Source of the DNA: JAWXTP01 sp044433415 | GTDB lineage: Bacteria > Bacteroidota > Bacteroidia > Bacteroidales > Rikenellaceae | Direction: 5' to 3' | NCBI GenBank assembly: GCA_044433415.1 | Contig: JAWXTP010000137.1 | Location: 1-7,467, forward strand | Length of the DNA: 7,467 nt | Shown: positions 1 to 4,301 of the stretch, one piece after another | Layout of the letters: each line of letters starts with the position of its first letter | How positions within the stretch are numbered: position 1 is the first letter of the stretch | Program-made: the position numbers and the translations under genes | Notes under the pieces: generated by a model | The model's input: the letters and a program-made list of their open reading frames with translations, nothing else | Told to the model about the DNA's origin: nothing | The model's database searches: none

Positions 1-40
1 TCGCCTTAAAGGATGCACTAAATTTTCTTCTCGTTGCCAT
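1..40 (-). CDS. IS3-family transposase OrfA, N-terminal fragment (runs off the left edge)
   Basis: Reading the minus strand from ATG at 40-38 gives MATRRKFSASFKA before the edge. This is the classic opening of IS3-family OrfA proteins (M..RRKFS.EFKAKVALEA), the small helix-turn-helix protein that binds the terminal repeats and is normally fused to the DDE transposase OrfB by -1 frameshifting. Only 13 codons are visible, so intactness, the frameshift site and OrfB cannot be assessed. The start lies about 17 nt downstream of the predicted transcription start. A plus-strand reading of the same bases looks like a membrane segment, but this one matches a known family and has a correctly spaced promoter. 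Confidence 0.75.
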   Translation of the reverse strand, partial: MATRRKFSASFKA

Positions 41-62
41 AGTAATACTCTTTTTTACTGCT

Positions 63-94
63 CAAAAGTAACCATTAATTTTTACATTATCAAC
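63..94 (-). promoter_or_regulatory. Predicted promoter of the IS3-family OrfA
   Basis: On the minus strand GTTG (94-91) lies 20 nt before TActTTTG (70-63), which matches the Bacteroidetes consensus TTTG / TAnnTTTG with one mismatch in the -33 box. Transcription would begin near 57, about 17 nt before the OrfA ATG. The promoter lies inside the element, so it moves with it. Confidence 0.5.
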
Positions 95-122
95 TGGTAC
101 TTTTTGCTGGGAGTATTATACT

Positions 123-172
123 AAAAAAAGCACAAGCCACTTTACAGTTTTGTAAAGTGGCTTGTGCTTTTT
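123..172. terminator. Strong bidirectional intrinsic terminator downstream of rpoD
   Basis: A perfect 22-bp stem (125-146 with 151-172, loop GTTT at 147-150) is flanked by a T run in both directions: TTTTT at 168-172 on the plus strand, and on the minus strand the complement of the A run at 123-129. It begins 8 nt after the rpoD stop on the minus strand and so ends the htrA-rpoD transcript. It would also block transcription from the left, and it insulates rpoD from the insertion sequence. Confidence 0.9.
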
Positions 173-180
173 ATAAAAGA

Positions 181-1041
181 TTATCCCAAGTAAGATTTCA
201 ACAACTTGCTACGAGAAGCATTACGAAGACGGCGGATAGCTTTTTCTTTAATCTGACGTACACGTTCACGTGTTAGTCCAAAGTTTTCACCTATCTCCTC
301 TAAAGTCATCTCTGAGCATCCAATGCCAAAGAAATAACGTATAATATCTCTTTCTCTTTCAGTTAAAGTAGCTAAAGCTCTATCAACCTCTGTAGCTAGA
401 GACTCATTGATAAGTCCTCTATCTGCATTTGGAGAGTCATTATTAGCTAACACATCTAGAAGTGTATTATCTTCACCCTCAGCAAAAGGTGCATCAACTG
501 ACACGTGACGACCCGATACTCTAAGAGTGTCAGACACCTTCTCTTTTGGTAATTGAAGCTCATTTGCTAACTCCTCAGGTGAAGGAGTGCGCTCGTGCTC
601 CTGCTCAAATTTAGCAAGCGCCTTATTAATCTTATTTAATGAACCTACTTGATTAAGTGGAAGACGTACAATACGTGACTGCTCAGCTAAAGCCTGAAGA
701 ATCGATTGACGAATCCACCATACTGCATAAGAAATAAATTTAAAACCACGTGTTTCATCAAATTTCTCAGCTGCACGGATAAGACCTAAGTTACCCTCAT
801 TAATAAGGTCAGGAAGGCTTAACCCCTGATTTTGATATTGTTTTGCAACTGATACCACGAAACGTAAGTTAGCACGCGTAAGTTTTTCTAACGCCTCTTG
901 GTCTCCTTTTCTAATTCGTTGGGCTAAGTCTACCTCCTCTTCTACAGAAATTAAGTCCTCACGGCCAATTTCTTGAAGGTATTTGTCTAAAGAAGCACTC
1001 TCACGATTTGTGATTGATTTTGTGATTTTTAACTGTCTCAT
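181..1041 (-). CDS. rpoD: Primary (housekeeping) RNA polymerase sigma factor, RpoD/SigA family
   Basis: This 286-aa sigma-70 factor directs core RNA polymerase to housekeeping promoters. Seen in order: region 1.2 (about 15-48, SASLDKYLQEIGRE), region 2 (about 50-120) with the core-binding GNLGLIRAAEKFD and the -10-recognition/melting helix FISYAVWWIRQSI (102-114), region 3 (about 128-205), and region 4 (about 215-275) ending in the helix-turn-helix MTLEEIGENFGLTRERVRQI. Region 1.1 is absent and the protein is compact, which is characteristic of the Bacteroidetes primary sigma that reads TTTG/TAnnTTTG promoters. The ATG gives a normal N-terminus (MRQLKITKSIT). It is the second gene of a two-gene operon, 15 nt behind htrA, and ends before a strong terminator. 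No promoter of its own was seen between the genes, so it is probably cotranscribed, although an internal promoter within htrA is possible. Confidence 0.97.
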   Translation of the reverse strand: MRQLKITKSITNRESASLDKYLQEIGREDLISVEEEVDLAQRIRKGDQEALEKLTRANLRFVVSVAKQYQNQGLSLPDLINEGNLGLIRAAEKFDETRGFKFISYAVWWIRQSILQALAEQSRIVRLPLNQVGSLNKINKALAKFEQEHERTPSPEELANELQLPKEKVSDTLRVSGRHVSVDAPFAEGEDNTLLDVLANNDSPNADRGLINESLATEVDRALATLTERERDIIRYFFGIGCSEMTLEEIGENFGLTRERVRQIKEKAIRRLRNASRSKLLKSYLG

Positions 1042-1053
1042 CTTAATTGTTTG

Positions 1054-1073
1054 CTGTTATTCGTTTATAACAG
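1054..1073 (-). promoter_or_regulatory. Small hairpin at the htrA stop / rpoD leader junction
   Basis: CTGTTAT (1054-1060) and ATAACAG (1067-1073) form a perfect 7-bp inverted repeat with a 6-nt loop. It covers the htrA stop codon (1057-1059) and ends 12 nt before the rpoD ATG. It has no T run and is not a terminator. In the mRNA it could be opened by ribosomes finishing htrA, a possible coupling or processing element. This function is inference. Confidence 0.35.
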
Positions 1074-2553
1074 AGTAGCTTATATATCGTCCATTAGGGT
1101 AAAGACCATCAATTGTTTGAACTTTCTGAGTTAATCTATCTAAATCACTAACCGTTTTGATAGCTCGTCCATTGATGTGAGTTATGATATAACCCTCTTT
1201 GATACCTGCTTTCGCAAGTAGTCCATTACCTACTTTGATAACTTGCACTCCATTGTCTATTTCTAATGATTTCTGCTGTTTAGCAGTTAAATCGCGGAAC
1301 TGACCACCTAAAAAGGCAACCATATCAATGCTATCTTTCTCTAGTAGCTTTGTCTCTCCAGCCTTATTACGCAACAGCACTTCAAAATGTTTCATTTTGC
1401 CATCTCTTTTTACAGAAATTTTCACTTTTTCATTAGGTCTGAACTTAGCAATCTCACCTTGCAACTGTGCAGAATTTACTGTCTTCACACCGTTTATCTC
1501 AACTATGATATCACCTACCTGAATACCTGCATCTTGAGCAGCTCCATTAGCTGTCAACTCAGCTACATATAAACCACCTTTCTCAGTAATACCTAACTCC
1601 TTACCTTGTGACTCTAAGAAAGCATCATTTATCTCACTATAGCTTACTCCCAACATAGCACGTTGTACCACTCCATACTCCATAAGGTCAACAATAACTT
1701 TCTTAACGATAGTTGATGGTACAGCAAACGAATAGCCTGTATATGATCCTGTAGGCGACTTAATAACTGTGTTTATACCTACTAGCTCACCTTTAGTATT
1801 TACTAGAGCACCTCCACTGTTACCAGGGTTAACGGCTGCATCAGTTTGAATAAACGATTCTATACGAAACTGACTAGGTATAACATCTAAGTTTCTACTT
1901 TTAGCACTTACGATACCTGCTGTTACTGTTGAGCTTAGACCATAAGGGCTACCTACAGCGACAACCCATTCTCCTAAACGCAGTTTCTCAGAATCTCCAA
2001 ACTCTACTGTAGGTAAGTCCTGAGCATCAATCTTTATAAGAGCGATATCTGTTGTAGGGTCTGTACCTATAAGTTTTGCAGGGTAACTTCTTTCATCAGA
2101 AAGTGTTACCTTTAACTCTGTAGCATTTTCAATAACATGGTTATTAGTGATAATATATCCATCCTTAGAGATTACAACACCAGAACCACTAGAACGAGAC
2201 TCTCTAGGTTGAGTACGTCCTTGACTTCTGCCTTGTTGAGGAATACCAAAGAACTCATAGAATGGATCATAACCTCCTCCATAATAAGGATTTGACTGTT
2301 CTACAATAGAGGTATTTTCTATGTATACGACCGCAGGGACTGTATTTTCTGCTGCATAAGTTAAATCAGGAAATGTTGTTTCTGTATGCTCCATAGGGTT
2401 TGAGGCAAACTTATAAGAGCTTGTATTTGAAATATTTGTTTGTTCAGTCACCTGTGTTTCTTGCTGAAATTCTGTAAATTTTGTAACTGAAAGTGAAGCC
2501 ACTGAACCTACAATTGCAGCGACCACAACTGGTAAAATGATTTTTGTATTCAT
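1057..2553 (-). CDS. htrA: HtrA/DegP-family periplasmic serine endoprotease with two PDZ domains
   Basis: This 498-aa trypsin-like protease and chaperone degrades misfolded envelope proteins. Seen: an N-terminal hydrophobic segment (5-23, IILPVVVAAIVGSVASLSV) acting as an export signal or anchor; a low-complexity Gly/Tyr/Gln/Arg stretch (about 86-122) where DegP proteins carry their regulatory LA loop; then the protease domain with the full triad His139 (TNNHV), Asp169 (TTDIALIKI) and Ser246 (GNSGG). His-Asp spacing is 30 residues, as in E. coli DegP. PDZ1 spans about 300-395 (LGVSYSEIND, then GIQVGDIIVEINGV). A shorter second PDZ lies at about 410-495 (GIKEGYIITHINGR). Nothing is truncated. 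It is the promoter-proximal gene of the htrA-rpoD operon. From memory this pairing recurs in Bacteroides genomes, so the context is core rather than acquired. DegP versus DegQ cannot be distinguished from sequence alone. Confidence 0.95.
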   Translation of the reverse strand: MNTKIILPVVVAAIVGSVASLSVTKFTEFQQETQVTEQTNISNTSSYKFASNPMEHTETTFPDLTYAAENTVPAVVYIENTSIVEQSNPYYGGGYDPFYEFFGIPQQGRSQGRTQPRESRSSGSGVVISKDGYIITNNHVIENATELKVTLSDERSYPAKLIGTDPTTDIALIKIDAQDLPTVEFGDSEKLRLGEWVVAVGSPYGLSSTVTAGIVSAKSRNLDVIPSQFRIESFIQTDAAVNPGNSGGALVNTKGELVGINTVIKSPTGSYTGYSFAVPSTIVKKVIVDLMEYGVVQRAMLGVSYSEINDAFLESQGKELGITEKGGLYVAELTANGAAQDAGIQVGDIIVEINGVKTVNSAQLQGEIAKFRPNEKVKISVKRDGKMKHFEVLLRNKAGETKLLEKDSIDMVAFLGGQFRDLTAKQQKSLEIDNGVQVIKVGNGLLAKAGIKEGYIITHINGRAIKTVSDLDRLTQKVQTIDGLYPNGRYISYSVINE

Positions 2554-2597
2554 ACGATTTTTAATTAGTGAATATTTATGGGTGTTCTACTATTATA

Positions 2598-2629
2598 CAA
2601 ACATAGATTAATAGTAGATCTCCTACTAA
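2598..2629 (-). promoter_or_regulatory. Predicted promoter of the htrA-rpoD operon
   Basis: On the minus strand TTAG (2629-2626, one mismatch to TTTG) lies 20 nt before TAtgTTTG (2605-2598, full match to the -7 consensus). Transcription would start near 2592 and leave a leader of about 40 nt before the htrA ATG. No Shine-Dalgarno motif is present, only an A/T-rich leader, as is usual in Bacteroidetes. Confidence 0.55.
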
Positions 2630-2918
2630 CCTATTTTTTATAAACTTTAGATTTGCCCTGTCCTTAAAATTTGATTTTTAACGTTTAAAATATAGCCTAC
2701 ATATTTTAAATTTTTCTTTACGTCCAATTTCGGTTTATATAACGATATTACTTTTAATTTTATTATGTGCCCTCATTCATCAAAAGCACTATCAGTTAGA
2801 CATATATAACAAAAACGGTTTGTATTTTATTGTGTGGTTTACATATAATTTTTACAACCACACCCTACAAACCCCTATATATTGATTTATAGCACTCCTA
2901 ATTAAATACATCTCAATA
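2630..2918. other. AT-rich divergent intergenic spacer without a recognisable gene
   Basis: Between the htrA promoter and the promoter of the 210-aa gene the sequence is very AT-rich, with stops in all frames and no convincing small ORF. Two items stand out. An inverted repeat GTGTGGTT/AACCACAC lies at 2832-2863. An isolated plus-strand TAgaTTTG at 2648-2655 has no -33 partner and leads to no ORF, so it could be chance or mark a small RNA. Nothing else is supported. Confidence 0.6.
2832..2863. repeat. Inverted repeat, possible operator (GTGTGGTT-N16-AACCACAC)
   Basis: Perfect 8-bp arms at 2832-2839 and 2856-2863 are separated by 16 A/T-rich bases in an otherwise unstructured spacer. There is no T run, so it is not a terminator. 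It sits about 80-110 bp upstream of the -7 box for the 210-aa gene, where an activator site would be plausible. No regulator is identified. Confidence 0.4.
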
Positions 2919-2950
2919 TTTTATTTTTTCCAATAAATGTATTATCTTTG
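2919..2950 (+). promoter_or_regulatory. Predicted promoter of the 210-aa protein gene
   Basis: TAtcTTTG (2943-2950) fully matches the Bacteroidetes -7 box. Twenty nucleotides upstream is TTTT (2919-2922), one mismatch from TTTG. Transcription would start near 2957, giving a leader of about 54 nt before the ATG at 3011. Confidence 0.55.
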
Positions 2951-3010
2951 ATGATTAATTTTACATGTAAATCTAAAATAAATTTAGAATAGAAATAAAA
3001 ATATATAACT

Positions 3011-3643
3011 ATGGGATTATTTTCAAAATTTTTTGGTAAGAAAAACACAGACGTAGATCCAAAAAATGATGTTCAAACAAATGTTGAAGAATTCATGTCA
3101 CTAATTCGCATTTACTATCAAGCATCAATTGTGGCACATGTGGGAATCACAAACCTTAACCTTGTACCAGAATTTGCGATGTACAAACGTATGATGCGCA
3201 TACCTACTGTAGGTGGCAAGATGGGTATTGCTGAAAGATCACACCTTCGCAAAACTATGGTGGCTGATTACGGAATGAACGAAACATTCTTTAAAGAAAT
3301 AGACTCTTCAATACGTAAAAACTGTAAAGGTATGAGAGATATTCAAGGATATTTCTTCGCCTTCGGGAACTTCACTAACGACTTGATGACCTACCTTTCT
3401 AATGAACTTCAATGGAAACTTCAGGCTTCTATGCTGTTTAAAAGCATGGTGAGACCTACGGTTAACTCTGCTATTAAAAAACTACTTACCAAAGAATACT
3501 GGAAAGACGAGGCTACAACTAGAGCCGTGAATAATATCCGCGCTTCACGCCAAGCATTGGGATATAGCGAAGCGTGGCTAGCCGAATTTGTGACACAGAT
3601 CATGCTAATGACGCGCAAAGACGCCCGCGAGAAGAAAAAATAG
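3011..3643 (+). CDS. Conserved-looking hypothetical protein, 210 aa, cytoplasmic, mainly helical
   Basis: I do not recognise a named family. The protein opens with an amphipathic MGLFSKFFGKK, a polar linker to about residue 24, then a continuous body that looks alpha-helical (VEEFMSLIRIYYQASIVAHV; a long aromatic and Met-rich stretch about 110-150 with FFAFGNFTNDLMTYLSNELQ) and a very basic tail (TRKDAREKKK). There is no signal peptide, clear membrane segment, cysteine cluster or nucleotide-binding motif; Cys105 is the only cysteine. The basic ends suggest contact with nucleic acid or membrane surface, but this is inference. It has its own promoter, is divergent from htrA-rpoD, and is followed immediately by repeat DNA, so it is probably monocistronic. 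Coding quality is good: even hydrophobic pattern, no rare interruptions, and a typical A-rich leader before the ATG. Confidence 0.85.
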   Translation: MGLFSKFFGKKNTDVDPKNDVQTNVEEFMSLIRIYYQASIVAHVGITNLNLVPEFAMYKRMMRIPTVGGKMGIAERSHLRKTMVADYGMNETFFKEIDSSIRKNCKGMRDIQGYFFAFGNFTNDLMTYLSNELQWKLQASMLFKSMVRPTVNSAIKKLLTKEYWKDEATTRAVNNIRASRQALGYSEAWLAEFVTQIMLMTRKDAREKKK

Positions 3644-3650
3644 TTTCGCT

Positions 3651-3678
3651 TTGGGAGGTTCGGGAAGGCTTTTCCCAA
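3651..3678. repeat. Short competing hairpins after the 210-aa gene
   Basis: TTGGGA (3651-3656) pairs with TCCCAA (3673-3678). An alternative inner stem GGGAA (3662-3666) with TTCCC (3672-3676) shares the right arm. It starts 7 nt after the stop codon. It has no adjacent T run, so termination is doubtful. It probably belongs to the repeat block that follows. Confidence 0.4.
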
Positions 3679-3690
3679 TAACGGCTCATC

Positions 3691-3764
3691 TTTGCGACCT
3701 TTTTTAAAATTCCAATGCTCACAGCCGTCGAGGCTGCTCCGCTTAAAACTTTAAAAAACGCAAA
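3691..3764. repeat. Two-level inverted repeat (dispersed-repeat type block)
   Basis: Outer arms TTTGCG-ACC-TTTTTTAAA (3691-3708) and TTTAAAAAACGCAAA (3750-3764) are perfectly complementary apart from a 3-nt ACC bulge. Inside lies a second perfect hairpin, CAGCC (3722-3726) with GGCTG (3732-3736), loop GTCGA. The octamer ACAGCCGT at 3721-3728 recurs at 3828-3835, and AACGGCTCAT at 3680-3689 recurs with one change at 3846-3855, which suggests the block is an assembly of repeated modules. The T run at 3700-3705 could also give weak termination for the upstream gene. Confidence 0.55.
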
Positions 3765-3769
3765 AATCA

Positions 3770-3805
3770 AGGGAAGCTCTAACAGCTATGCTTTAACGCT
3801 TCCCT
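3770..3805. repeat. 8-bp-arm hairpin within the repeat block
   Basis: AGGGAAGC (3770-3777) and GCTTCCCT (3798-3805) form a perfect 8-bp stem enclosing 20 nt. It lies between the two-level inverted repeat and the REP-like unit and contains no ORF of its own. Confidence 0.5.
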
Positions 3806-3913
3806 AAACCATTCTTGGAAAAAGCGGACAGCCGTGGACGTTATTAACCGCTCATAGTAAAAAACCTGAGTGTTAGGTAAATGCAATGCAAAGAAACTCC
3901 AACCTGCTGAGGG

Positions 3914-3952
3914 AGGTCGAGGTTGCGGGTCAAGCCCGCAATGACGAGACCT
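3914..3952. repeat. REP-like palindromic repeat (TTGCGGG-TCAAG-CCCGCAA)
   Basis: TTGCGGG (3923-3929), loop TCAAG, CCCGCAA (3935-3941) is a perfect GC-rich hairpin. A second outer stem AGGTC (3914-3918) / GACCT (3948-3952) surrounds it. The minus strand reads CATTGCGGGCTTGACCCGCAA, known from many unrelated bacterial genomes as an intergenic repeat whose translation gives the tell-tale RHCGLDPQ peptide. That peptide appears here in a 72-codon minus-strand open frame (3779-3997), which I regard as a by-product of the repeat and not a gene. Confidence 0.7.
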
Positions 3953-4015
3953 GCATGGTAATTGATATCGTGTTAGCGACAAGCGACTGAATATCATAAA
4001 CGACTAATAATAAAT

Positions 4016-4060
4016 AAAACGACATCAGTAATCATATATTTGGATTATTGGTGTCGTTTT
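4016..4060 (+). terminator. Long hairpin with T4, terminator and/or promoter-overlapping operator
   Basis: Arms 4016-4033 and 4043-4060 pair along 18 positions (16 Watson-Crick, 2 G-U), beginning AAAACGACA and ending TGTCGTTTT, with a 9-nt loop at 4034-4042. As RNA it resembles an intrinsic terminator that could stop read-through from the left, but the T tract is only four long. The -33 box of the following promoter lies exactly in its loop, and the right arm fills the promoter spacer. A DNA-level operator is therefore equally possible. Confidence 0.55.
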
Positions 4061-4070
4061 GCTATATTTG
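4039..4070 (+). promoter_or_regulatory. Predicted promoter of the sulfatase gene
   Basis: TTTG (4039-4042), 20-nt spacer, TAtaTTTG (4063-4070): a perfect match to the Bacteroidetes consensus in both boxes. Transcription would start near 4077, leaving a leader of about 225 nt that contains the 18-nt palindrome at 4078-4095 and the whole palindromic element 4111-4273. Confidence 0.7.
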
Positions 4071-4077
4071 CACTTTG

Positions 4078-4095
4078 TTAGGTTTATTGACCTAA
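4078..4095. promoter_or_regulatory. Palindrome at the sulfatase transcription start, possible operator
   Basis: TTAGGT-TTATTG-ACCTAA has perfect 6-bp arms and a 6-nt centre. It begins at the predicted start site (about 4077), where a bound repressor would block initiation. As RNA it would form a 5'-terminal hairpin. No regulator gene is in the window. Confidence 0.4.
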
Positions 4096-4110
4096 TAGAT
4101 ATAAAATAAT

Positions 4111-4273
4111 GGGGGAGTTCTAATGATCGGTTTTATTCGATTTTGGATTTAGAAGTTTTAGGTTTGAAGTTTTCAAAATGATGGCATAGTGGTTCCTATG
4201 GCATATTTTGAAAATTTCAAACCTAAAACTTATAAATCTAAAAGCGTTAAAATCCAATTTTTAGAAGTCCCCT
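4111..4273. mobile_element. Palindromic MITE-like element, about 163 bp
   Basis: The two halves, 4111-4189 and 4196-4273, are complementary in register along their whole length. By hand count, 64 of 78 positions are Watson-Crick, 4 are G-U and 10 mismatch, with one bulged base (4180) and a 6-nt loop (4190-4195). The inner 27 bp (4153-4179 with 4205-4231) are perfect but for one G-U. The ends carry terminal inverted repeats of the form GGGGA(G/C)TTCTAA (4112-4123 and 4261-4272). TAAT flanks both sides (4107-4110, 4273-4276), a likely target-site duplication. It has no ORF. It carries TAggTTTG (4159-4166) and its mirror on the other strand, -7-like boxes without a good -33. It resembles a non-autonomous element mobilised by a transposase encoded elsewhere; an IS5-type source is a guess. 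Confidence 0.75.
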
Positions 4274-4301
4274 AATATTAATTAACTTAAAAACGATTAA
4301 A

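Larger units (their letters stand above)
1..120 (-). mobile_element. IS3-family insertion sequence, partial (5' end of element)
   Basis: Seen: minus-strand sequence here carries the first codons of an OrfA-type transposase (40 down to 1) and an untranslated lead-in of about 75 bases. The lead-in contains CCCAGCAAAAAGTACCAG (about 114-97), which resembles the CCC-A-AAAAGT core of IS3/IS150-group terminal inverted repeats. The outer end of the element therefore probably lies around 113-120, just before the terminator hairpin at 123-172. The exact end and target-site duplication cannot be fixed because the other end is outside the window. Family assignment rests mainly on the OrfA start. Confidence 0.7.

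Noticed and set aside
3..71. Plus-strand open frame ending in a hydrophobic stretch (ALKDALNFLLVAIVILFF...)
   Set aside because: It is the antisense shadow of the IS3-family OrfA start, which matches a known family and has a promoter. A/T-rich DNA readily gives membrane-like frames.
1328..1572. Two short plus-strand frames inside htrA
   Set aside because: Antisense to the second PDZ-coding part of htrA; no promoter, no recognisable domains.
2648..2655. Plus-strand TAgaTTTG as a promoter
   Set aside because: No -33 box 19-21 nt upstream and no ORF downstream; expected by chance in such AT-rich DNA.
3421..3678. 85-codon minus-strand frame
   Set aside because: Mostly antisense to the 210-aa gene and its 5' part falls in repeat DNA; no family features.
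3779..3997. 72-codon minus-strand frame containing RHCGLDPQ
   Set aside because: The peptide is the translation of the REP-like repeat, a known source of spurious proteins; the rest lies over hairpin modules.
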